From: Lysobacter_K koreensis
GTDB taxonomy: Bacteria; Pseudomonadota; Gammaproteobacteria; Xanthomonadales; Xanthomonadaceae
DNA length: 64,000 nt
Assembly: GCF_042677045.1 (NCBI RefSeq)
Contig: NZ_JBHTIH010000002.1
Location: forward strand, 310,001-374,000
Direction of reading: 5' to 3'
The position numbers and the translations under genes were made by a program. The notes beneath the pieces were generated by a model. It did not search any database, had not been told where the DNA came from, and saw only the letters and a list, made by a program, of their open reading frames with translations. Positions within the stretch are counted from its first letter, which is position 1. Each line of letters opens with the position of its first letter. This document shows positions 50,630 to 61,849 of the stretch, one piece after another.

Positions 50630-51610
50630 ATGAGCACCGACTGGCGACCAAGCGCAACGTTCGACGCCCTGCGCCTGCGCGCCCGGCTCAACGCGGGCAT
50701 CCGCGATTTCTTCGCACAGCGCCACGTCACCGAAGTCGAAACGCCGGTGATGTCGCAAGCCGGCAACACCGACCCGAACATCGCCTCGTTCGCGCTGGAA
50801 TTCACCGGCCGCACCGACGGCGCGCCGCGCACGCGCTGGCTGCGGACGTCGCCCGAGTACCCCCTCAAGCGCCTGCTGGCGGCGGGGTTCGGAGACTGCT
50901 ACGAACTGGGGCGGGTGTTCCGCGACGGCGAAGCCGGCGGCCGCCACAACCCCGAGTTCACCATGCTCGAGTGGTACCGGATGGGCTGGGATCACCACCG
51001 CCTGATCGACGAGACCGCGGCGCTGGTGAACATGGCCCTCGCGCTGGTCGGGCGCGCGGCGCCGCTGGGCCGGACCAGCTACCGCGCCTTGTACCTGCGC
51101 GAACTCGGCATCGATCCAGCTACCGCCAGCGAGGGCGAACTGCGCACGGCGCTGGGCGACGTGGTCATCGATCCGGCCGGCCTGGGCCGCGACGACTGGC
51201 TCGACCTGCTGATGACGCACCAACTGCAACCGCGGTTCGCGCCCGACCAGCTTCTCGCCATCCACGACTACCCAGCATCGCAATGCGCGCTGGCGCGCGT
51301 GCGCGATGCGGGTGACGGGTCGCAGGTGGCCGAACGTTTCGAGCTGTACCTGGGACCGTTGGAGCTTGCCAACGGCTACCACGAACTCACCGATGCCACC
51401 GAGCAGGGTGGGCGCTTCGACAACGACCGGCGCACCCGCGGGCAGCGCGGTGCGACCGCGCCACCGCGCGACGAACGCCTGCTGGAGGCGATGCGCGCCG
51501 GCCTGGGCGACTGCGCCGGCGTGGCCCTGGGCGTCGACCGCCTGCTGATGGCGATGCTGGGCACCAGCCACATCGGCGACGTGCTGGCGTTCGATTTCCC
51601 GCGCGCCTGA
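50630..51610 (+). CDS. epmA: Elongation factor P-(R)-beta-lysine ligase EpmA
   Basis: EpmA (GenX/PoxA) attaches (R)-beta-lysine to the conserved lysine of EF-P, which relieves stalling at polyproline. The 326-residue protein is a class II lysyl-tRNA synthetase core without the anticodon domain: motif 2 FRDGEAGGRHNPEFTMLEWYR and motif 3 GVALGVDRLLMAMLG, plus the TDPNIASFALEF N-terminal segment. Size matches E. coli EpmA (325). Neither epmB nor efp is in the window. Confidence 0.94.
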   Translation: MSTDWRPSATFDALRLRARLNAGIRDFFAQRHVTEVETPVMSQAGNTDPNIASFALEFTGRTDGAPRTRWLRTSPEYPLKRLLAAGFGDCYELGRVFRDGEAGGRHNPEFTMLEWYRMGWDHHRLIDETAALVNMALALVGRAAPLGRTSYRALYLRELGIDPATASEGELRTALGDVVIDPAGLGRDDWLDLLMTHQLQPRFAPDQLLAIHDYPASQCALARVRDAGDGSQVAERFELYLGPLELANGYHELTDATEQGGRFDNDRRTRGQRGATAPPRDERLLEAMRAGLGDCAGVALGVDRLLMAMLGTSHIGDVLAFDFPRA

Positions 51611-51730
51611 ACCAGCTGGCGAAATGCCGGCTAAACGCGGTTCCAGAGCGATGTGCACGACAGCGCGTCGTGAAACGTTGTTCATATCCGCCGGTTACAG
51701 TTGCACGAGCATTCACAGGGGTATGCCGCG

Positions 51731-52495
51731 ATGGGTTGGTCGTTCCTTTCTGCCTTCGCAGTCGGGTTTGCGGGATGGCTGGCGCTCACGCCCGCCACCG
51801 CGCGCGCCGCTGACGCGGATCGCCCCGGCGGGCGAATGCTGAGCTGCGAATCCATCGGCAGCCAACCCACCACGTGCCAAGCCGACACGCGCGGCGGCGT
51901 CCGCCTCGCGCGCCAGCTCTCGCGCAGCGCCTGCATCGAGGGCCAGAGCTGGGGCGCAACCGGCGACGGCATATGGGTCAAGGACGGCTGCCGCGCGCAG
52001 TTCGCGATCGGCTACGGCGGTCGCGCGGCAGGCAGTGGCTACGGCACCCGGGTGGTGCGCTGCGACTCCAGCGGCAATCGGTGGAACCATTGCGCCGTCG
52101 ACACCAGCCGCGGGATCGAACTGGTGCGCCAGCTCTCCGACCGGGCCTGCATCCGCGACCGCAGTTGGGGCGTCGACGAGCGTGGCATCTGGGTGTCCGG
52201 CGGTTGTCGTGCCGAGTTCCGGATGCGCACGGGTCGTGCGGATCGCGACGACGACAAACCACGCGCGCAGATCGTGCGCTGCGAGTCGCGCGTCGGCCGT
52301 CCCACCCGTTGCCCGGTCGACACCGAAGGCGGCGTGCGGCTGGTGCGGCAACTGTCCAAGGCCGCCTGCGCGAAGGACCAGACTTGGAACTTCGACAGCG
52401 ACGGCATCTGGGTGGAGCGCGGTTGCCGCGCGGATTTCGAGGTCAGTGTCCGCGAAAAGCGGGGTCGTGGCTGGCGCTTCTGGCGTCGCCGCTAA
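51731..52495 (+). CDS. Secreted protein with three DUF3011 repeats
   Basis: The 254-residue precursor has a signal peptide (WSFLSAFAVGFAGWLALTPA, cleavage near ARAAD) and three tandem DUF3011 repeats of about 52-58 residues (roughly 38-100, 105-165 and 180-240). Each repeat has C...C..DT.GG(V/I)(R/E)L.RQLS..(A)C, then SWG..(.)GIWV..GCRA.F, with four conserved cysteines likely forming disulfides. The function of the domain is unknown; its even Trp/Gly pattern suggests carbohydrate or surface binding. The end is basic (GRGWRFWRRR). The start follows an AGGGG site; a TTG at 51701 is an unlikely alternative. It appears monocistronic. Confidence 0.82.
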   Translation: MGWSFLSAFAVGFAGWLALTPATARAADADRPGGRMLSCESIGSQPTTCQADTRGGVRLARQLSRSACIEGQSWGATGDGIWVKDGCRAQFAIGYGGRAAGSGYGTRVVRCDSSGNRWNHCAVDTSRGIELVRQLSDRACIRDRSWGVDERGIWVSGGCRAEFRMRTGRADRDDDKPRAQIVRCESRVGRPTRCPVDTEGGVRLVRQLSKAACAKDQTWNFDSDGIWVERGCRADFEVSVREKRGRGWRFWRRR

Positions 52496-52633
52496 GCGCT
52501 TTTGCGCGTTGCGCGCTTCAATTCGGCCAACGCCGGAATTCGTGGTGATGGTGAGCTAGCCGCTCTCGATGGAACGGTGCCCATGCCTTTCGCCGTGGGA
52601 GCCGGTTTTCGCTTCCTCGTCTAGAATCCGCGC

Positions 52634-53695
<1,062 letters not shown>

Positions 53696-53705
53696 TCCGG
53701 CGGGG

Positions 53706-53727
53706 GCGAGCCGGGGCGGCTCGCTTT
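53706..53727 (+). terminator. Probable terminator after mtnA
   Basis: GCGAGCC (53706-53712), five-base loop, GGCTCGC (53718-53724), then TTT. The stem is strong but the T-run is short. The remaining 240 bases to gyrA become less GC-rich around 53760-53870 and probably hold the gyrA promoter, which I could not place. Confidence 0.6.
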
Positions 53728-53965
53728 CCCGCGGAATGCGCGACGTCGGGCAAGCGCGGCACTGCATAAGTCCCGCATAAAAACCCCGCAAGTGCTTGTT
53801 TCTGCGTAGGAATAGGGGTGCCGAAAAGTCGCGTTTCGTGATAGGCTGGCGTGTCCTTTTCCCGAGTCCTGATCCACCCCCGAAATGCTGGCGGCGCAGC
53901 GGTTTCCGCAGCGTCGCCACGGGGGGCGAAACAGGGCTTCGACCACCGCACAGCACGGAACCCTG

Positions 53966-56563
<2,598 letters not shown>

Positions 56564-56598
56564 CGCTCCGCTTGGAGTGATTGATCGAGTTGAGAAAG

Positions 56599-56627
56599 AC
56601 GCCGCCTTCGGGCGGCGTTCTTTTTTG
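56599..56627 (+). terminator. Rho-independent terminator after gyrA
   Basis: ACGCCGCC (56599-56606), TTCG loop, GGCGGCGT (56611-56618), then TCTTTTTTG. Strong terminator 35 bases after the stop. Confidence 0.92.
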
Positions 56628-56646
56628 CGCAGCGAGTAGGGCAACC

Positions 56647-56766
56647 GCAACTCTCCCGCGGCCCCTCCCTGTCAGGGACGGGAGCAACGCCAGGCGCATG
56701 ACAGCTCGCATGCGCGTCGGCGCATTTCCTCCCCTCTTTGGGAAAGAGGGGTCGGGGGAGAGTTGC
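56647..56766. repeat. 120-bp element with inverted GCAACTCTCCC ends
   Basis: Outer inverted repeats GCAACTCTCCC (56647-56657) and GGGAGAGTTGC (56756-56766) enclose two further hairpins: TCCCT/AGGGA near 56665 and the perfect CCCCTCTTT/AAAGAGGGG (56731-56751). This looks like a non-autonomous interspersed repeat. The rest of the gyrA to lipoprotein gap (56767-56878) holds a possible promoter (TTGGGC 56826, TATACT 56847, 15-base spacer). Confidence 0.6.
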
Positions 56767-56878
56767 TTCATCGCCGCGAGGTTTCCGGTAGCGGGGGCAA
56801 CGACTCGCGTCTTCCAGCGACCGGCTTGGGCGTCGTCGGTCGGCCCTATACTCGCGCCAAATCAAGGGAGAGATTTGC

Positions 56879-59800
56879 ATGCGCTGCAGGCTTTGGACGA
56901 AGGGAGTCGTCAACCGGGACAAGAGCTCGTCTGCGACGGCGCGGATGCTGGCTGGCGCCTTCCTGCTGGCCGCGCTACTGGCCGGCTGCAAGCGCGACCA
57001 CGACGGCCAGTTGCCGGCTGTCAGCGGCGAGGCGATCAAGGCGCAGCGGGTGGCGGTGCAGGGCTTCGGCCTGGTCGCGGCCTTCCCGGACCAGAAGGAC
57101 GAGAAGCTGGCGATCGCGCTGGAGTTCAGCCGGCCACTGGTCGGTACCCAGGAGTTCGATGCGCTGCTCGCGGTGACCGACGCCAAGGGCGCGGTGGTCA
57201 AGGGCGGCTGGGTGCTCGACGACGGCGGCAAGGTTGTGCGCTTCCCGCATGTGCAAGCCGGTCGCGATTACACCATTGCGATCAAGGCCGGGATAACCGC
57301 GGCCGATGGCGACCGCCTGGCCCGAGAGGAGAAGCGCAGCGTCCACACCGGCCCGCTCGACCCCGTGGTCGGCTTCGCCTCGCAGGGCAGCGTGCTGCCG
57401 GCGCGCGAAAGCCGCGGCCTGCCGGTGGTGTCGATCAACGTGCCCGAGGTCGACGTCGAATTCCTGCGCATCCGCGACAAGGAGTTGCCGAAGTTCTTCG
57501 CCGAATACCAGCGCGGCGGCCGCCGCGGCAGCTGGGAGATGGGCAGCGACTACAGCGACAAGACCCCGCTGGAGAAGCTCGCCGAGCCGGTCTACGTCAA
57601 CCGTTTCGTGCTCGGCGGCAAGCCTAACGAACGCGTGCTGACCTACCTGCCGCTGCAGGAGATCGAGGAACTGCAGAAGCCGGGCCTGTACTTCGCGGTG
57701 ATGAAGCGCGCCGGCGCGTTCAAGGACGAATACGAGACCGCGTTCTTCACCGTCAGCGACCTGGGCCTGCACGCGCGCGCGTACAAGGACAAGCTGTTCG
57801 TGCACGCCGCGTCGCTGGAAAGCGGCGCGCCGATCGGCGGGGTGGAGCTGAAGGTGCTCGACGCCGCCGGCGAGGCGGTGCTCAAGGGCGAGACCGACCG
57901 CCACGGCAATGCGCTGCTCGCCTACAAGCTCGATTCGGCGCAGGTGCTCGTGGCGCAGCGCGGCAGCGACGTGTCGATGCTGCCGTTCAACCAGCCGGCG
58001 CTGGACCTGTCCGAGTTCGCGGTCGCCGGCCGCGAGCAGGCCTGGTTCGACGTGTTCGCGTGGTCCGGCCGCGACCTGTATCGGCCCGGCGAAACCGTGC
58101 GCCTGTCGGCGTTGCTGCGCGACCAGGACGGCCAACCGCTCGCAACCAAGAGCAAGGCGCTGCAGCCGCTGTTCCTGCGCTACGTGCAGCCCGACGGCAA
58201 GACCTTCCTCGAAACCCGCCTGCAGCCCGACACACAGGGTTACGTGCGCCACGCGCAGCTGATCCCGGCGGACGCCGCGACCGGCCGCTGGCGCGCCGAA
58301 TTCCGCACCGACCCGGGCAGCAAGGAGGCGGTGCAGGGCATGACCCTGCGCATCGAGGAGTTCCTGCCCGAACGCCTCAAGCTCGACCTCGACGCGCAGG
58401 CGGTGCTCAAGCCGGGCGAACCGATCCGCCTCGCCGTCGACGCCGCCTACCTCTACGGCGCGCCCGCGGCGGCCAACCGCTTCACCGCCAAGCTCGCGGT
58501 CGCGGTCGAACAGCACCCGCTGGAACAACTGCCGGGCTATTTCTTCGGCGACCCGACGCTGACCCTGCCGAAGGAAGCCCGCGACGTCATCGACACCACG
58601 CTCGACGCGCAGGGCAAGCTGCGGCAGGACATCGCGCTGCCGAGCGAGGCCAAGCCGGTCAGCACGATCGCGGCGATCATCACCGGCAGTGTCTACGAGA
58701 CCGGCGGCCGCAGCGTCAACCGCAGCCTCAAGCGCGTGCTGTGGCCGGCCGACGCGCTGGTCGGCGTGCGGCCGTTGTTCGACGACAAGGACGGCGCCAG
58801 CGCGAACGCCAACGCCGGCTTCGAACTGGCGCGCGTCGGCAGCGACGGCAAGCCGCGCCCGGGCAAGGGACTGCGCGTGACTCTGGTCCGCGAGCACCGC
58901 GACTACCATTGGAACTACGACGAAGACGGCGGCTGGGACTACGACTTCAACCGCCGCTTCGAGGACATCCAGACGCGCGTGGTCGATGCCGGCAACGCGC
59001 CGCTGCGCTTCGATTTCCCGGTGGAATGGGGCGAGTACCGGGTCGACGTGTTCGATCCAAACACCAGGCTCACCACGCGCTACCCGTTCACCGCCGGCTG
59101 GAGCTGGGACGACCAGAACCGCGGCCTCGACGCGCGCCCCGACAAGGTCAAGCTCGCGCTCGACAAGACCGGCTATCGCGCCGGCGACACGCTCAAGGTC
59201 ACGCTGACCCCACCGCACGCTGGCCGCGGCCTGCTGCTGGTCGAGAGCGACCGGATGCTCTACGTGCAGGCGATCGACGCCAAGCCCGGCAGTACCTTCG
59301 AGATCCCGGTGACGAAGGACTGGGAGCGCCACGACGTCTACGTGACCGCGCTGGTGTTCCGCGGCGGCAGCGCGCCGAGCAAGATCACCCCGGCGCGCGC
59401 GGTCGGCGTGGCGCACGTGCCGATGGCGCGCGGCGATCGCAAGGTCGCCGTCGGGCTGGCGGTGCCCAAGCTGATGCGGCCCGGCCGCGACCTGCCGGTC
59501 ACCGTGAGCGCGCCGCGGTTGGCGGGGCAGTCGGCATACGTCACGGTGTCGGCGGTCGACGTCGGCATCCTCAACATCACCCGCTTCCCGGTGCCGGACG
59601 CGGCCGGGCATTTCTTCGCCCAGCGCCGGCTCGGCGTGGATGCGTACGACATCTATGGGCGCGTGATCGAGAGTTTCGAAGGCACGCTGGCCAAGATCCG
59701 TTTCGGCGGCGACATGGCACTGGCGGCGTTGCCGCAGGCGCGCCGGCCGACGTCGCGGGTTCAGACCGTCGACCTGTTCGCCGGTCCCGTGCAGCTCGAT

Positions 59801-61840
59801 GCCAAGGGGCTGGCGCGGATCAGGCTGCCGGTGCCGGACTTCAACGGCACCTTGCGCGTGTCGGCGCTGGTGTACTCCGGCGGGCGCTACGGCAACAAGG
59901 CGAACGAGACCGTGGTGCGCGCGCCGCTGCTGGCCGAAGCCAGCCTGCCGCGGGTGCTCGCGCCGGGCGACCGCAGCAACGTGACGCTGGACGTACAGAA
60001 CTTCACCGGCAAGCCGGGCGAATTCAAGGTGCTGGTCAACGGCGAGGGACCTTTGTCGCTAAGTGATGGCGCGCGCAGCGCGAAGCTCGGCGTTGAAGGC
60101 AAGACCACGCTGATCTTCCCGCTGGTCGCGCGCGAGGGCTACACCACCGCGCAGGTGCGCGTGCGGGTCGAAGGCAACGGTTTCAAGGTCGACCGCCGCT
60201 ACGACCTGCCGGTGCGCCCGGCGTGGCCGTCGGTGCTGCGTGCGCGCACCCAGGTGCTGGACGCGCTGGCGCCGGTGCAGTTGTCGGCCGACTTCGCCGA
60301 CGGGCTGATGGCCGACTCGGTCAACGCGCGGATGGTGGTGAGTGCGTTGCCGCCGATCCCGTTCGCCAGCGCGCTGCAGGGCGCGCTCGAGTACCCGTAC
60401 GGCTGCGCCGAGCAGACCGCCAGCAAGGGCTTCGCGGCGCTCGAGCTCGACGAAGCCACGGCGAAGATGCTCGGCGTCAAGGGACTGGATGCGAAGCAGC
60501 GGCGTGCGCGCATTGAAGGCGCATTCGGGCGGTTGGCAGCGATGCAGATCGGCTCGGGCCACTTCTCGATGTGGGGCGATGGCGACTACGTCAATGCGGC
60601 GATCACGCCGTACGTCGTCGAGTTCCTGCTCGATGCGCGCGAGGGCGGGTTCGCGGTGCCTGAGGCGATGCTGCAGAAGGCGCTCAAGCGGCTCAACGAG
60701 GACCTGCTCGCCGGCGGCGAGTCATTCTTCGGTTACGACCGCCGCGAGCACCTCAAGTTCGCCTACCAGGCCCATGCCGGGTACGTGCTCGCGCGCGTCA
60801 ACCGCGCGCCGCTGGGCACGCTGCGCGCGCTTTACGACAACGAGCGCAAGCAGAGCCTGACCGGGCTGCCGCTGGTGCACCTGGGCCTCGCACTCACGCT
60901 ACAGGGAGACAAGGCGCGCGGTGGCAAGGCGATCGCCGAAGGCTTCGCACGCAGTTCCGACGCCCGACCCGAGTACCTCGGCGACTACGGCAGCCGCCTG
61001 CGCGACGACGCACTGATGATCGCGCTGGTGCATGAGCACGATCTGGCCACGCCCAAGTACGACGCACGCGCGGTGCCGCTGGGCCGCGAACTGGACGTGC
61101 GCCGCAACTCGGGCTGGCTGTGGCTGAGCACCCAGGAGCAGGTTGCGCTGGCCCGGCTGGGCAAGGCCTTGCTGGCCGACCAGGCCAAGCAGATCTCCGG
61201 CCGGTGGAAAGTCGGCGACGCGGTGTCCGACGCCGGACCGGCCAAGCTCATCGCGCGGGTGTTCGACCACGCCGCGCTCGCCCGCGGCGTGCGTTTCGAT
61301 CCCGTCGGTCAACCGCCGCTGTACGCCAGCCTGGAAGTGGCCGGCGTGCCGCGCACCGCGCCGCCCGCCGACGCCTCGCTGATCAAGGTCGTGCGCAAGT
61401 ACTACACGACCGATGGCAAGGACTGGGAAGGCGGCGCGCTGGAGGAGGGCGACGCGCTGATCGTGCAGGTCAACATCACCGCTAGCCGCGCGATGCCCGA
61501 TGCGCTGCTCACCGACCTGCTGCCCGCCGGCCTGGAGATCGAGAACTTCAACCTCGGCGATGCCAAGCAGTGGGCTGGCGTGGTCGTCGACGGCATCGAG
61601 ATCGCCGATCGCGACGACGCGGCGGAGGTGCGCCACGAGGAGTTCCGCGACGATCGCTACGTCGCCGCGCTCAAACTCGAGACCGGCAACACCGCGCGCG
61701 TGTTCTACCTGGTGCGCGCGGTCACGCCGGGCACCTACACGGTGCCGCCGTCGCTGGTCGAGGACATGTACCGGCCCGAACTGCGCGGCGTCGGCAAGGC
61801 CACGCCAGCGACGCTGACGGTGAAGCAGCCCGGAGGCTGA
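56879..61840 (+). CDS. Alpha-2-macroglobulin family lipoprotein (YfhM-like)
   Basis: A 1653-residue bacterial alpha-2-macroglobulin, thought to trap proteases that enter the periplasm after envelope damage. It is a lipoprotein (LLAALLAGC, Cys37) with serial MG domains, a bait region, and the thioester motif PYGCAEQT (Cys1176, Gln1179), followed by the helical thioester domain and a C-terminal domain ending YRPELRGVGKATPATLTV. Length matches E. coli YfhM (1653). The ATG at 56879 has AAGGGAGAG upstream; a second start at ATG 56945 would shorten the signal to a more usual length. pbpC follows 9 bases later, the conserved pairing. Confidence 0.95.
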   Translation: MRCRLWTKGVVNRDKSSSATARMLAGAFLLAALLAGCKRDHDGQLPAVSGEAIKAQRVAVQGFGLVAAFPDQKDEKLAIALEFSRPLVGTQEFDALLAVTDAKGAVVKGGWVLDDGGKVVRFPHVQAGRDYTIAIKAGITAADGDRLAREEKRSVHTGPLDPVVGFASQGSVLPARESRGLPVVSINVPEVDVEFLRIRDKELPKFFAEYQRGGRRGSWEMGSDYSDKTPLEKLAEPVYVNRFVLGGKPNERVLTYLPLQEIEELQKPGLYFAVMKRAGAFKDEYETAFFTVSDLGLHARAYKDKLFVHAASLESGAPIGGVELKVLDAAGEAVLKGETDRHGNALLAYKLDSAQVLVAQRGSDVSMLPFNQPALDLSEFAVAGREQAWFDVFAWSGRDLYRPGETVRLSALLRDQDGQPLATKSKALQPLFLRYVQPDGKTFLETRLQPDTQGYVRHAQLIPADAATGRWRAEFRTDPGSKEAVQGMTLRIEEFLPERLKLDLDAQAVLKPGEPIRLAVDAAYLYGAPAAANRFTAKLAVAVEQHPLEQLPGYFFGDPTLTLPKEARDVIDTTLDAQGKLRQDIALPSEAKPVSTIAAIITGSVYETGGRSVNRSLKRVLWPADALVGVRPLFDDKDGASANANAGFELARVGSDGKPRPGKGLRVTLVREHRDYHWNYDEDGGWDYDFNRRFEDIQTRVVDAGNAPLRFDFPVEWGEYRVDVFDPNTRLTTRYPFTAGWSWDDQNRGLDARPDKVKLALDKTGYRAGDTLKVTLTPPHAGRGLLLVESDRMLYVQAIDAKPGSTFEIPVTKDWERHDVYVTALVFRGGSAPSKITPARAVGVAHVPMARGDRKVAVGLAVPKLMRPGRDLPVTVSAPRLAGQSAYVTVSAVDVGILNITRFPVPDAAGHFFAQRRLGVDAYDIYGRVIESFEGTLAKIRFGGDMALAALPQARRPTSRVQTVDLFAGPVQLDAKGLARIRLPVPDFNGTLRVSALVYSGGRYGNKANETVVRAPLLAEASLPRVLAPGDRSNVTLDVQNFTGKPGEFKVLVNGEGPLSLSDGARSAKLGVEGKTTLIFPLVAREGYTTAQVRVRVEGNGFKVDRRYDLPVRPAWPSVLRARTQVLDALAPVQLSADFADGLMADSVNARMVVSALPPIPFASALQGALEYPYGCAEQTASKGFAALELDEATAKMLGVKGLDAKQRRARIEGAFGRLAAMQIGSGHFSMWGDGDYVNAAITPYVVEFLLDAREGGFAVPEAMLQKALKRLNEDLLAGGESFFGYDRREHLKFAYQAHAGYVLARVNRAPLGTLRALYDNERKQSLTGLPLVHLGLALTLQGDKARGGKAIAEGFARSSDARPEYLGDYGSRLRDDALMIALVHEHDLATPKYDARAVPLGRELDVRRNSGWLWLSTQEQVALARLGKALLADQAKQISGRWKVGDAVSDAGPAKLIARVFDHAALARGVRFDPVGQPPLYASLEVAGVPRTAPPADASLIKVVRKYYTTDGKDWEGGALEEGDALIVQVNITASRAMPDALLTDLLPAGLEIENFNLGDAKQWAGVVVDGIEIADRDDAAEVRHEEFRDDRYVAALKLETGNTARVFYLVRAVTPGTYTVPPSLVEDMYRPELRGVGKATPATLTVKQPGG

Positions 61841-61849
61841 TTGCTCACC

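Noticed and set aside
56647..56766. Miniature transposon with target duplication
   Set aside because: The inverted ends are clear, but I see no flanking direct repeat and no transposase; it is recorded only as a repeat.
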